The position numbers and the translations under genes were made by a program. Below, in pieces: positions 1 through 13,084 of a DNA stretch of 64,000 nucleotides (position 1 is the stretch's first letter; every line of letters begins with the position of its first letter). This DNA comes from Certhia americana (taxonomy: Eukaryota; Chordata; Aves; Passeriformes; Certhiidae), in NCBI GenBank assembly GCA_018697195.1, contig CM031857.1:55718747-55782746 (forward strand). The letters are read 5' to 3'. The notes below the pieces were generated by a model. It did no database searches. It was not told the origin of the DNA and saw only the letters and a program-made list of their open reading frames with translations.

Positions 1-2069
1 CAAGAGACCTGAATACAGAGACACTGTAGCATATGCCAACTGTTGACTCCATCAAATAATAAAGCAATCCCAGTGGGTATTAAGAAGCGTGGAATCATTC
101 TAATGAGTCTGGCAAAATCTCATTAGGATGAACAGCAGGTGATGACAAAATATTTGCTCTGTATGCAAATGACTTGTTTCCTTCTCTGTCTGCACACAGT
201 TGCATGAGTGCTCAGAACAGGAGCTGTCACATAATTACTTACTGAAGTAAAGCACTGCTTATGTGGTGGTTGCATTTCAAATACATCAGTGGAAAAATGG
301 GAAAAATGATAGAAAGGAAAGCTCTCTGTATCACCAAACTTTTGCACAATAGAGGGCTTCACTAGGCATCCAGACAGTCCAGCTGTCTTTCCAGAAATGC
401 TTTCAAAGCAAGGACATATGGACTGCAAGTTGTCAGAACTTCTCCAAGAGCTGTGAGTATAGAAAACATGATGGAAGGAGGGCAGAGGGTATGCTGAATA
501 TTGAGAACAAGGCAAAACATGGCAGTTCCTCTTGACAGAGTAGGTAACCTGCATAGACCCAAGTCTGACCTGACCTGCTAGTTCAAAAAGCAACTCCACT
601 AATCAACCTTGAACTATCCAGCTGCAGGCTCAGATGTTGTACAGTAAATCACTGCTTTGTCCCCTTCTGCTGTTTTAACATTAGGCTTGTAGCCCTTGAT
701 ATCTGTTCTGTTCCTGATGGTGTTTCTGGCATAGTCCACTTCCATTCTCTCCAGTGTGTCATTAATAATGCTTCACACATTTGTTTTTAATCACTTTGGT
801 ATTTATTTATTGCTGCAGTCCTATTCCTTCTCCTCATACATGTCAGAGGCAAAATTCTTCTGTGGGGGAAGTGGAAGTCCCCCAAGAGCCCCATTCTTCT
901 GTGCACACTGGTGGAGAGGAGGACAGGGCAGTTGAGTCAAAGGACATTCCAGATTAAATAACCCAAGCTACACAAACACAAGGGATCCTTCAGATCTTCT
1001 CTCCAGTGCCTGGCAGTCAAAAACATTCACTATCTACTCTGCCCATGTAATTGTGATTTTCTCTCAAGAAAAAGGAGTGTCTCAAGAAAAAGGAATGCAT
1101 TTGAAGCCTTCCTTCTAGAAACACCTTTAAGATTCTCAGGGCCATGAAAAAACTCCATGTGGAAAAGGCAAAGGACTGTGTGCATGATGACCCTGTGTTC
1201 TCACCATGCTCATTGGTTCTTACCTGAAGACAGTTTGCTACAGACTGCCCATCAGAGGGGGAATTAAGTAAGCTGACTATGAGAAAGAGCCATTTGCATT
1301 CCTGCTGAAGTCGTATAGAGATGGAGTAAAAACAATACAGTAAAGAGCAGAAATTTACCACTCTCACCATCGAGCAACTTGCACCCAAAATCTTATTGAA
1401 GTTGGAGAAAGGGGACTAGCCCCTAAGATTTCCTGCCTACCAAAGAAAAGAAAAATTATTTTTAAAAAAGTAGTTAGCTGAGACTTTGTAATCCAAAGAT
1501 ATTAAAATGAATTATCATGTGATTTTTATAACAGTGACTATTTTAAGTTGTTGACGCTATCAGATACTAATAATATTAGGAATTTTTTGTCTGTTGATCT
1601 TTGTCAAAAAATGCTTTTCATACAAATGATTTGTCATGGTAAAGTCAATGTCATCATTTCTTCTTTCCTAAGTTTGAGAAGTCTGTAAGGGTCACCAGTA
1701 GGTCATCAACTGCATTGGGAAGTAGTGCCTAGTCCTCCTGATACCCAGAGCAGTAGCTTGCGAGCACAGGGGCACTGTGGCTCACTGTGTCATTGCTGTG
1801 GGTTTGGGACCTACAGAGCTACCAGAGCTCCTTCTGAGGCTAGAGGTTTCAGGAATAAGTTGGATGAGCATCATTTGGGGTAGCATGGGGTTTGTTTGAC
1901 TCCTTGGGTGTGGGGACTGGCAGCATCATCTCTTGAGATCCAGACCTGTAGCTTAGGATTTGATGACAGTATCCTACACAGTATTCGTCTTAGATTTAAT
2001 AAGTGCATTAAATTGAGGCCTGCAGTCAAAATGCTGCCAAAATGACAGCAGGCCAAGAATTACATTAAG
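1..2069. other. Unique non-coding sequence
   Basis: No exon, RNA gene or interspersed repeat can be supported here. The open frames are short, on both strands, and resemble no known family. The only local structure is an imperfect 18-base direct repeat at 1062-1097, listed separately. The composition is AT-leaning and CpG-poor, as in most of the window. Confidence 0.6.
1062..1097. repeat. Two-copy 18-bp direct repeat
   Basis: The unit TCTCAAGAAAAAGGAGTG occurs twice head to tail, at 1062-1079 and 1080-1097. The second copy differs at one base (GGAATG instead of GGAGTG). This looks like a small replication-slippage duplication; no function is implied. Confidence 0.8.
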
Positions 2070-2075
2070 CACTGC

Positions 2076-2200
2076 AAAGCGGGCTCGGTGGGGTTTGCAG
2101 GGCGGCGAGGCTTGTTCTCACGGCTGGGTTATGGATGTCGAGGGAACACGTTCCAACCCAAACCAACAGCAGTGCATGGGGGGGTCACAGTCGGCTGGTT
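2076..2200. other. Small CpG-rich patch
   Basis: About eight CpG dinucleotides fall in roughly 125 bases, while the flanks have almost none. The patch is too short for a CpG island. It contains the phrase TTCCAACCCAAACCA (about 2152-2166), which also occurs near the 3' end of avian CR1 elements, so it may be a scrap of a repeat. An 8-bp stem with a 4-base loop (CTTTTGCT/AGCAAAAG, 2212-2231) lies just downstream. No start site or exon is visible. Confidence 0.4.
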
Positions 2201-4582
2201 CTGCTGAGCAGCTTTTGCTGACCAGCAAAAGAAGTGGAAATCCCAAGCCCTCAGAAAAGAAGTAGTTCTTAAGCAACCGCTATTTCTTTCCTTTATTTTT
2301 TTGCTACCCGATTAGCCAAACAACCGAGTGTTTGTTCAGTGAGACCGACTGCAGTAAGAAAACTGGACAGCAACTGCAGTGATCCATTTCAAACTCAAAA
2401 TGTCATCTGATGTTAGCAGTGGTCTGCATCAGCTGACCAAAAGTCACACACATGCTGACCTCAGATATATATTCCTCTGAAAAAAAAGTCCTGTGCAGCC
2501 CTCCCAAACACAGAATAGGTCAGAATGTTCCTGGTTTGGCTCCTTCTACCCAAAACAGTTCTCTGCCATGCCCAAGAGGCTTTGTGTCCTCACACTCATG
2601 CTCAAATAGCATACCTCCATGCCTAATAGCTGTGATGTGTCTTTGTGGGCATTCTGGAAAGACATCCCTTAGGTGAGTGAGGCACAACTGTCAGGGTATT
2701 TCACACACTGCCACTGAAAAAGAAGCAGAAAGAAGTATTCCTCTTTCAGAATCACAGGAAGACTATGTGTTTAGATGAGATCCAAGACCAAGCAGCCTAG
2801 ACAGAAGAGAGCAAGCCCTAAACAGGGACAGGAGTCAGTTTCTGCTGTTTGGCCTTGGCAGCAGTCCTTGCCTTCTTTTCTTTAGCTGTAGAGATGGAAT
2901 CTTATAGAAAGAGGACAACGTACTCATGCAGAAACATCTAGTTCTATCTGAGATACCAAAACACATCCTGTATGGCTTTTGCCTCTTTCTTCCACAGGGA
3001 TATGTTGCATTCAAGACCTCTGTTGTATTTGTCAGGCTGACCAGACTTCTTGGGTAGCCACAGGGATCTGAAACAGCACTACAAGTCCCTGTTCAAAGAA
3101 TGAGACCTCCTGTGTCTCTGTGCTGCAAGGTGTTCCTGTTGCTCAAGCTCTCATTTGAGTTTTTGCAGCCTGAACTGAGCTCTGTGCTTTTGCTGCTGAG
3201 TGATTTTGCAGTTAACAGCAGCAAGCACTATATATTCCCTGCAGTCTCAGAGGTGTCTGTAGAGCAGGCCCACCCTGAAGAACTGATAAATACTTCTAGA
3301 TAGTCTTTTTGTTCCCGTAGGCCAATGGTAGTACTGCTCTCCTAAAACTCCTCTGAAAATTAAAGTATTTAATTAAAAGTAATTAAATTAACACAATGGT
3401 CAAAGCAAAAAGAGACTGCAGGTGGGCATCTTTTGTCATGGGTTTGGAGTGGATAGAGAGATCCTATGCATTCATGTCATTCTCATAAAAATAATTCCTA
3501 TTAAAGGTGGGGGAGGTGAGAGCTACCCTGTGATTTCTTTGTCCTCAGCCTATTCCCTCTGAAAGACCAGAGCACTTTGCTTTTCTCTTCCTTATCCTCC
3601 AGTCCCAGCCACAGTCTGCAACTTCCATGACCTGCCATTCTCCTCCCCACCTACCCTTCCTAACTTGTCTTCAGCATTTTTCTCAGAGTTTGCTCCATCC
3701 TATCTCTTCTGGATCACTGCCTCCTAAACCACTGTAACTTTGTTCTTCCATTCACTTCCTACTCTTTCTACCTGCCCCTCTAACCCTGGCTGTCAAAGAC
3801 CCACCAAGTCAGCTTCACATATTCTGCAGCTCCCTGGGGTCCATCTCTCTGTGAGGCCCACCCTATACCTATCCTTGAAGGACTTCACTGCTGCTCTTCC
3901 TTTGGCCAATAAGTAGATAAGTGCATATTTCCCCTTCATCTTTCCTCTACCCAGGGATAGAAATCCACCCATCCAGACCTAGAGAAAAATAGAATATGTC
4001 TGGGTGGAAAATGGTGACCCTAATTTGGGGATGAGAAGTGCTACATCAAGGTATAGTTGTTTGTTTAGATAAGCTTCTAGGAAGTCTGGACCATATTGGA
4101 GCATATCCACAGCCATTTCTGTGGTCAAACTGTGCTGCTACCACTCATTTGGTGTTTGCTGGTAGCAAACTGTAAATCACAAATTGCTCCAGAGCAGGCA
4201 AGAAAAGGTTCTTAAGAAGAGAACAGCAGCTAAATTGATGAACACAACTTCCTAACTTTTTTCATCTCCCAGTTTTCAACACTGTGCTGTTTGCTTTCCA
4301 AATGCCTGACTGACAAATGTCCTTTCACTTTTACTTAAAGTAGCTCAGACGCCAGATTATTATTCTTTCCTGTTTTTCCCCCTTCTCTTTGTCTTTGCAT
4401 AATAAATCAAAGTGGAAACCACTGGTATTTTTGTGAACTCTGGAAACAAGATTCATCCTGTCTTTCAGCCTGTGCTGAGGTGTTTAAACCAGAAGTCTAA
4501 TTGCCCTTAGATACCCTCACTAATCACTTTGCCTTAGGCTGAAACACCCCATACATGTGTTTCACTTCTTCCATACCTAAAC

Positions 4583-4594
4583 CTACCAGAGGGC
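4583..4594 (+). promoter_or_regulatory. CTCF-like core motif
   Basis: The 12-mer CTACCAGAGGGC agrees with the vertebrate CTCF core CCASYAGRKGGC at 11 of 12 positions. A match this good can occur by chance in 64 kb, and the surrounding sequence offers no independent support. Treat it as a motif match only. Confidence 0.2.
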
Positions 4595-7500
4595 AAACGT
4601 ACAAGGTGCATTGTGTTCACACTTCAAGCTGCTTATCCTCAGCAGATCCAGAACTCTGTGAGGCTGGCCCACAGTGGCCTTTATGCCTTATAGATGTCAG
4701 TCCTTTCTGGCACCTCTGCAATACAGGGGATTGGGATTTTCAGAAGCAGATGTATCTCTCCAGCTGCGTTGGTTAGCAGGGACAAACCAAGAGGAAATCA
4801 GGAACCTGAAGGCCTTGTTATCCTTGCAAAGGTTGTTCTGTATCTACTAGTGTGTGCACAAGGTTTTTCCCTGAGCTGTGCATGCACACACTTCCATTGC
4901 AACAAACTTTGCTGGGGAGTCATAGGATTGTCTTTATTTCCTGAACAATACAGCTGCAGATAAGTCTTTGAAGCCTTTTTCTTCAATTTAACTTAACCTT
5001 GGTGTACAGTTAAAATGTTCCTACTTGAGCTAAGAGAGTACCTTCCATAATTTTTTTTATCCACTGATTTCTCCTGTCTCCAGAGAAGACAGAAAATCAA
5101 ACAGTTTGCTCTGTACTTGCTAACCTTACAGTACCACACAAATTTTTGTAACACTAGGAACAATAACTTACGAGGTTGTGTCCTGTAAGGGAGCAGTATA
5201 ACTCCAAATCTTGCGTAATTGAAACTTACGCAAACTTCAGCAGGACTTTTCTTCCATTATGGAAGAACAAAGCATCTACTCTTTCATATTTAAAAAATCA
5301 CTTCTTCCTGGAATTTCAAGTCCAAGGTGTTTTTACTGTGAAAATGAGCTTCATGGTAATGATAGCAGATTATCAGATTACTGGCTCTGTACAACAGTGC
5401 TCTGTTTGGCTTCTGTCTACTTCTTAACAACATTTAGTAAGAAGCTGAATGCTTTCCAGAGACACCTTTAATTTACATGCTAAGAATGTTTATGCCTCTC
5501 CAGTGGTCAAATTAAACTGTATCAAATGAACTGTATGGGCTTGACATAGGTTCTAAGTCCTTGTTTAAACTTTTATGTGTTCATGAAACAATTAAAGTTG
5601 AATAAACAGTACCAAAAGAATTTCAGAGAGGATTAGTTCAAATGTTTAACTAAATTAATTTCTGCCACGGTTGGTTTCCATGTGCATTCATTTGATCTAG
5701 CAGAAATGCTCTTTCCTAAGTGTTTAACCAAAGTCTGATTGTAAGTCACATCTGCTCTGTTGGGGAAGGTAAACAATGATTTTGCCTCCTGTGATCACTT
5801 GTAACTGAACAGCTTCATATCACACCTCTTGGATAACAGGTGTCCAGCAACCAAGGTACTCAAGAGAGCTTTTGATTTTTTACTGATGGTACATTATTTA
5901 GCTGTGTCTTAAAACCAGTAATTCTGTGTGCATTGACAGTTTTTGTAGACTACAATAAGGGCTCAAGCACCTCAACTTCAAATTTTGCAAACTAGGCATG
6001 GTTGGAGTCATGGCATTTCTAGGTGAACACTTTGACATTTCAACAGGTTTTGATGTCAAGAGGGATAAAGCAAGCATTCCAACATGGTCTGCTGAACTGA
6101 TTCATCTCTCCACATAGACCCTGTCTTCACTCTTCAAGTCTTCAGAAAAGCATTGAGGATATGGGTTAGGAGTAAGAGAGTATTTAAATGAAGAGGGAAA
6201 AGAGTGTTTATGATGGTTTTACCCAATCCCTTCCGAGTAAATAGTCCTCATCTTATACTCAATGAAATTGTAAACCCGAAATACAAAATTAAGGTGTAGC
6301 CAGCTTTGAATATTTTGTTTACCCCTGCTTCAAATAACATCTTTGCATAGGTTACTACTGATGTAATTAGCAACCAGTATCCCAAGCTGCCTAGAGAGGT
6401 GCTGCCTCCTGATTTTGGATTTGATCTCCAGAGGACCTCATCTGAAAACATTTTTTTTTAATTATCTGGTATGAAGAGTGCTCATACAGATCTTCAGTTC
6501 TGACACTTACTCATCAGTTTTGTCTATGAGATCTTAGTAGTCTAAGCCAGTGCCCTTACAAAGGTGGACAGAAGTTCTAGGTAAAGCCCAATAATTTATT
6601 AACATTTAGTGCTTTTGGTTGTGCAACAAAATAGATGTTTTCATCATGATTTTGATAAGAGAATAGCTTATGGTTAAACTACAGGACAACTGGCTGGACT
6701 ACTACAGTCATGGGATGACTTTGTAACCTCTACAGCACTACTTAGGGTTATTATCTTTATTGATCTGTTTAATAATGTTTTAACAGATATTGCCAGTGCA
6801 TGTCTGGAGGGGGACCTGCTAAGCATAAACTGTAAATATTGATCCTCCTGTCTCTTCTCTGAGCATACCTGCCAAAGCATCCCTAGTCTTCAGACCTGAG
6901 ATCTGATACCCCTCTTTGGCACTGCACTTAAATATCATGAAAAGAAACTACTACAATTGGTGATCTTTTCACTGTACTTAACAACATCGGGAAGTAATCA
7001 TGGCTAATTGCTATGGCTGTAATTCCAAACCTGACAGCTGGCAGAGAATCAGAGGCCTCAGTCACATTTGCTGAATGTCTCTCTAACACGCTCCCCCAGA
7101 TAGTTTGCGGCAGTGCTATCCAAAGCCTTGCCCTTTGACTACTTGCATTTCTCCAGTACTTAGGTAGTTGCTGCCAAGGCTGTTCTCCTCTAGAGTAATT
7201 ATTTGTGCAGTGTAATTTCTTGGAAGCCCAGCTGGCAAATGCTGCTTTCATGCAGGCTGGGCTAGATCTATCTAGAGAAAAGTTGGCAGTGTAAAGTTTT
7301 TAGGGGCACCTAGAGGGAATGAATAAACACTGGTCTTATAAAGAAAAAGCAGGTGCCATCTGTTCCCACTCAGGCAGCTCCAGTTGACTTCAATGGGAGT
7401 GTGACAATTTTCACAGCCACTTCATTTGCTTTTGTGGAAATACTTTCTTTAATATTAACAATGATTCAAAATTACAACCCCCAGCAGTCTGAGGGGGCCA

Positions 7501-9133
7501 GAGAACTGAAAATACTGATGATGGAGTGTGGATACATTCCCATGATAGTCAGCAGAATGGATCAGTTGATGTTTAACAACAGTCTGTATATCCCGGAAGT
7601 GGGTGCCTGAACTGAGTTAGATAGCATTTTCTAAACGGCTTTGGTATTACGGGATCAGTTGTTCTCATCACAGAATCCAGTTTAGAGAAAGTACCACCAA
7701 GGCAATTACTTTTAATAGAAACCTATTTGCCAGAAGTGTGTAGAAGGAGATGTGCCACTCTCTAACAGAAGTGTTGTACCTTGAGAAATGCAGCACTACA
7801 AGAAAGAGTATTTGTGTTTCCTGGAATGACATCTCCCTTGGAAAGAAGCAGATGATCACATCCTGAAAGGTTCTCACTCCAGCAGGAGCACCCAGGCAAT
7901 TTCAGAAAGCCCTGCATCACCTCTAACAGGAGCAAACACTGAAAAAAAGGAAAGCATTTCTGATGAAGCAGTGGGTGTAGGAAGGTCTGCATCCTGTGCC
8001 ACCAAAATTGGGAAAGAGCAAAATGCATACTTAATCTTCTAGTGTTTGGACAAAGTAAGAACAACATGGTAAAATAAATCCAGTAGCAGCTCCGGGACAG
8101 TAGATAAAATCTGAATAGAGACCAAAGACTGCCATGAAGGAGCAAAGGTTTTGAAGGGACTGCTCAACCTATTGTTGGCACTTGAACTAGAATTGCAATG
8201 AAAGATGTGAAATTTCTGCTCATTTTGCTGGCAAAGCCATGGCAGACAGTGCCATATATCACATCCTGTAGTTTCCTGTTTTAAAAGTAGCACATTTCAT
8301 AGTACAACAGGGCTGTGTAGAGACCAAATTAGGCTATGGGTTCAACATATCATTGGAGAGTTTCACGAAGAGCCTTTAGCTGCAGTGGCCCTCCCAGCTT
8401 CTTCAGTGTGTGCACTGCATGAATCTGATTTGCCTCTAGACTTGCCCAGACACATTCAGGGCACAGGCACCTGGTCAGGGTAGGGTGCCTGAGTCAGGAC
8501 TTCCCAGCTCCCTGCTTCTGGTGTGGAGTCTGCATGTGCAGCACCTGAGGCAGCAGAGGTAACACTAGGGCAGAAGAGGCTGTAGATAAGGCTTGGGCAC
8601 TTGATCCAGTGTCAGAGCCTTTCACTCCAAGACCTGCATATCGGCAGCTGGCATATACCTCCCTTCAGGCTGTTTTACTGGTGCTCCAAAGTCAGTAGAG
8701 TGTACGTGACAGCAGAAGAGGTTAAACTGGTGTAACCAACCCAGCACAATGAGAACACTTAGAGGAGTATTCAGCAGGATGCATTTTTCTTTCCTTAAGG
8801 TGTCATCTAGGAGATCAAACCAACTGATCTAATGACCCTCTCTTACAGACCATGGCTATTAAAAGAAATGTACATCTAGTTCTGCATTTGACTCTGCAGT
8901 ATGCAAAATACCATTTGTATTCTAGCTGGGCTGGCATAGGCAAACAGGATGGCCTCTGCTGACTGGAGTTGAAATGTAGTTACCCCCCAAGAGTTGCCCT
9001 AGGCTCCTTCTGAGTTAAAGATCAAACACTACCTGTTTTAAAGGTAGGAAAGCTCTTTTCTCTGGCTTAATATATTGTCTTATATTTGTACTGGCATTCC
9101 TTCCTTCCAAACTCAGTCCCAGGTACCAGGATT

Positions 9134-9166
9134 AAAAGATGCTTATGGTACAAAAGATGCTTATGG
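9134..9166. repeat. Two-copy 15-bp direct repeat
   Basis: AAAAGATGCTTATGG appears at 9134-9148 and again, identically, at 9152-9166, a period of 18. It is a small local duplication like several others in the window. Confidence 0.8.
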
Positions 9167-9648
9167 CTGGGGCAGACTGAATTAGTGATTGTTTCCACAG
9201 GCTTTGGAGCATCTGTAATGAATAAGATGCTAAAAGGAAGCTAAATCAACAATAAACTTGAGATTTATGGGTTTTTTCAGGAGCATGGAGAAAGCAAGTA
9301 AGAAAGGATAATGTCTGGATGATTGCAGTTCACTCAGCTCTATTCAGGATCTTCACATAGCTGTGAAGAGCAAAGCACAGGGCACTCCTGTGTTGGACCA
9401 ACTAGGCTGGGCTTTGACAGTGAAATTGAAAAAGACTAGAGGACTTCAAGATAAATAAAACAGCAGGAAAAAGTAATGAAGAAATTAAACTGACCTTCTT
9501 TAGAAATGGGTGAGACGGAATAAACATGGAGAGATCTTGTTTTGCTTTCATCCTGGAAAAAATAACATTTCTTCCTTTCCAGTTCAGCACAGTTGACTGA
9601 TTTGGAAACAAATCTGTTTTCTCTGGAAAGATTTATTTGCCCAATGAC

Positions 9649-9680
9649 TTTTTTTCTTTTTTTTTTTTTTTTTCTTTTTT
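9649..9680. repeat. Interrupted poly-T tract
   Basis: A 32-base run of T is broken by two C. On the minus strand it is an A tract, but no AATAAA lies next to it, so there is no sign that it is a retroposon tail. Confidence 0.9.
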
Positions 9681-9978
9681 GGCAAAAAGCAATAGGTTGA
9701 AAGAACAAGGCTCGTCTTGTTAGTAGGTTTAAAGGCCTCAGTAATTAACTGGTACATTTGGAGGCATGGCATGCAGGATACTTGCTGCAACCTACTTTAT
9801 TACAGTGTCACAAGGAAGTGCTGTAAAATGGGAAAGAACTTTATAAAAACACTGTTTATTTCTCAGGCAGTATCAGATAGCAGGATTATTTCATTATGAA
9901 GTTACGCCAGAGCACTTGCTGAAGTAAGGACACTCTGCCCTGACCTTTGAGAACGAACGTGCTTTCATCTGTGACATG

Positions 9979-10023
9979 CTTTCTCTCTCTCCCCTCCTTT
10001 CCGTCTTTCTTTCTGTCTTTTCT
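9979..10023. repeat. Pyrimidine-rich (CT) tract
   Basis: Forty-five bases are almost entirely C and T, with TCTCTCTCTC and TTTCTTTC blocks. It is simple low-complexity sequence. Confidence 0.75.
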
Positions 10024-10246
10024 AAGTTGGAAACAGAGCGACACTTATTTAGTCTAGAGACAGCATGCATTTTTTCACATCAGTCCTTTGCAATACATAG
10101 TAGGTGCCTTCAAAAAACAAATTGACATCCTGTGATTTGGGAGGTCTGTCACAAGGGTCATTTGTCCCTTCATCTCCTTTTGCTGCACAGTGTTTAGCAA
10201 CATTATTCACAGCCAAACCTCTTTAACTCCCTTACATTTTTCTGCC

Positions 10247-10260
10247 TTTTTTTTTTTTTT
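10247..10260. repeat. Poly-T tract (14 T)
   Basis: A plain run of T immediately upstream of the motif-dense stretch at 10300-10640. No element body is recognisable on either side. Confidence 0.85.
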
Positions 10261-10299
10261 ATAATTTGGTATGATACTGCAGACAATTGCTGGCTTGAG

Positions 10300-10640
10300 A
10301 CAAAATTAACAAAAATGTTGGTGGCTCAAAATAGGACTGTAATTTCATGCTGCAGTGTTTTAAGTCCGGGTGACTTAACCTTGTAAAGACCTAAAGATCT
10401 GCATCTTGCAGTAACTGTAAATAATGTGGAGAAGTGCTCAGCACTTCTGGAATACAGCTACTGTTAGCCCATTCCCTGAATGTGCAAGCCAAAATAGCGG
10501 CATCCATATTTGGAAATGCAAAGCTAGCGAGTCTCTTCAAGTGCAAAACAAACCCTTGATATTTGTTTGTCTCTTTAAGCATATTTCTGGAAATGCAAAA
10601 GATAAACAATTATCTTGCGAAATGATGCCTCTTATATCTC
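10300..10640. promoter_or_regulatory. Candidate regulatory stretch (CArG, octamer-like)
   Basis: Several motif matches lie within about 170 bases. A perfect serum-response CArG box, CCATATTTGG, is at 10504-10513. The 12-mer TGGAAATGCAAA, which contains the octamer-like ATGCAAA recognised by POU factors, occurs at 10511-10522 and again at 10588-10599. A perfect 19-base inverted repeat, AGAAGTGCTCAGCACTTCT, is at 10430-10448. The motifs are seen directly; enhancer function is inference. Cross-species conservation would settle it, and I cannot see that here. No promoter or exon is evident beside it. Confidence 0.25.
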
Positions 10641-12950
10641 AAGGGCAACCAAAACACTGAAAACCTCCTCTGACTCCTGTCAAGTCCACATTTGCTCCTG
10701 GTACCCAGACTGAGAAGTGCAGCATCTGCCAATGTGGCAATTAACTTCTCAATTCTTGGACCCAACAGTGTCTCCAGCTGCAGGTATCCACAAACATTTT
10801 CTGCTGTTACATAGATCCCTTCAAATTGATGTCATGATTTGGCCCTAAAATCAGTGTATATTTATTGCTATATTCCTTTTGTTCCTTTCCAACTATTTCC
10901 CTTTGGACTCTGACCTGGTTTCATCAAGTAATGATAAGGATTTTGATGTGGGGAAGAATCATAGGTGTCTGGATATATGGGTGTATATTACACTGGGGAT
11001 GCATGATACTTGGATCATAATGAGGTTTGTCAGAAAACCCTATCCTCCTTCCCATTTAAAGGCCAGGTCATTGAATTTTAGTTTTATCCAGAGCTCAATG
11101 GAACAACCTGGGAGGGAAGTTGTGACTTGCTGAATCATTTTCTCTTCCTGAACTTCTCACTGCACAGGAGAAGGATAGAGGCATCTTCAGCAGTTCAGTT
11201 TCTCTCACAGCATCTTTTCAGGATTGTACCAGTTGTAACACTTTATGATTGTAGTGCTGTCTTTTCCCCAGTTCCTCACAGGAGACCAGGGTCCCTGGCA
11301 CAGGATGCACAGACATGCAGCCCAGCAGGCAAGGGAGGAAGAGCCATTTGCAAATCAGTATGATTTGCTTTCATCGTCTCTTCCACAGGGAGAACTGAAG
11401 TGCAGAGGGAAAGGCTTATATTGAAAGGATCAAAGGGGTTAGAGAGGAATGAGTTAACAGGCATGATTTTTGAAAGAAATAATTCTCCTGACATCTCAAG
11501 GGATGGGTGAAGGGCATATTGCCTTGTCAGTTAAACACAGCCGTTAGTTTCAAGCCCATACTAATTAGCCAGCTTAGAAAAACACACTGCTCAGCATTTC
11601 TAAATGTGGACTGCAGCCTCTGCCACTCCTCAGCACAGATGTATTTGTCCACATCCTCCCAATGTAACATGCTGGTACAGAGGCGGCTTGGTTAGTAGTG
11701 AAAAGAGAATCCAGGATTAAGTGAGGCTTTGTCCAGTATTTTTCTCACTTGCTGCATCCAGGTCAGTCCAGGACAAGGCACTGGCTGAATAAGGAGTGGG
11801 AAGCCTGCTGTGTACCAGGATCCCATTTGCACAATGGAGCAAGTCGTAGTACTGCCAAGACCCAAGGCACTTCCCTGTGACTGCTCTGGCTTGCACCTGC
11901 ATAAGCAGGAGTGTGGTCCCTAATCTCTGCTGAGTTTAGCTGCTGCAGAAGGCAGGAGGGAAAATCTCACTTTTGCCCTGCTCTGGAAAATGCATGTGGG
12001 AGGAGATGGTAGTATTACACCCAGCATGCAGGATGGATTGATGGGGAATATGCTTTAATTAGAATGGCTTTTACAAAGTTAGACTTTTCCTTTAGTCCTT
12101 CGTTTTCCACAGTGGTTGCATTCAGGGCTGCTAAACCATCACTAAATTGAAGGGCTCTTGTAAACATCAAGTCACTTGTATTGGTTGGGTGCAGCAGCAA
12201 TGGGTGACCATGGTGGTCTATAGATGTATGATTTTAACCTGATAGAAACACTCAGTTAACAAGCTTACCTACACCCATCTTTTTTCCCACTAAACACATA
12301 ACTAAAATTACCATGACAAAACTCCATGAAGTTGTGACTCCAGACACATCATCTGCTTCCAAGGAGTTCAAAGGCCAGATATTACTTCACCCACAGTTTT
12401 CCCATCAAAGTGGTGCAGGCTGTACACCAGCATGAGAAGAGCAACAAGAATCCCTTCTCCCCTGACTGTACCCCCTCCATGGGCTGGGTGGGCATAAGGC
12501 TTGTCTGACCTTCATGTCTCATCCCATCCTGACATGTGCATTTGTATCAAAACTTCTTCAGGACAGGAAATGTGTCTTATTATCTGCTCATGTGTATGTT
12601 CAGCTCTGAATCAAAGTAGACCTGGAAAGGAGACCAAAGTGTGTCCTTTCTTTATATGATTAGATAACCCCTGCAGGATCTCTTCTTCTCTCTGCCTTTG
12701 TCTCACTGTCTCTTCTACCTACCCAACGAGTGAATCACAGAAAATCCACCTGCCCTGACTCCAGACTGTCTCAGCTGGAGCACATCTACTCTCCTGCTGT
12801 AGAGCTCTCAGTGTCAGGTAGGCTCAGAAGAAACACCTAGATCTTCATCCAACTCAACCTGCATCCAAAAACTGTAAGGATGTTTCTCACATCCCTTTTG
12901 TTACCCCATGGAGAATCACTGTTAGGATATTTTTTCCCTTTCTTTTTCTA
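10641..12950. other. Unique non-coding sequence
   Basis: Nothing recognisable beyond short random open frames. I see no transposable element, RNA gene or simple repeat of note. Confidence 0.55.
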
Positions 12951-13084
12951 TTTTGTTTTGTTTAGGGTTTTGATTGGTTTGGGTTTTTTGGTTGTTGTTT
13001 TGTTTTGAGGTTTGGCTGGTTTCTTTTGGGGGATGGGGTTTTTTTGTTTGTTTGTTTTATTTGTGGTTTGTTTTGTTTTGTTTT
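12951..13084. repeat. T/G low-complexity block (TTTTG/TTTG-like)
   Basis: About 134 bases are almost only T and G on the + strand, with repeated TTTTG and TTTG units and scattered G runs such as GGGGGATGGGG near 13028-13038. The complement is A/C only and produces a spurious Lys/Gln/Pro/Asn-rich open frame. The strand asymmetry is clear; the likely origin is an expanded, decayed microsatellite. Confidence 0.85.

Larger units (their letters stand above)
2232..9648. other. Unique non-coding sequence, 7.4 kb
   Basis: I see no supportable gene or dated transposable element in this stretch. Open frames are under 130 codons and look random. Local features are a 15-base direct repeat at 9134-9166 and a CTCF-like core at 4583-4594. 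The stretch could be intronic or intergenic; nothing in the sequence decides which. Confidence 0.55.

Noticed and set aside
9436..9790. Overlapping minus-strand frames rich in lysine
   Set aside because: They are created by translation of the T-rich tract at 9649-9680.
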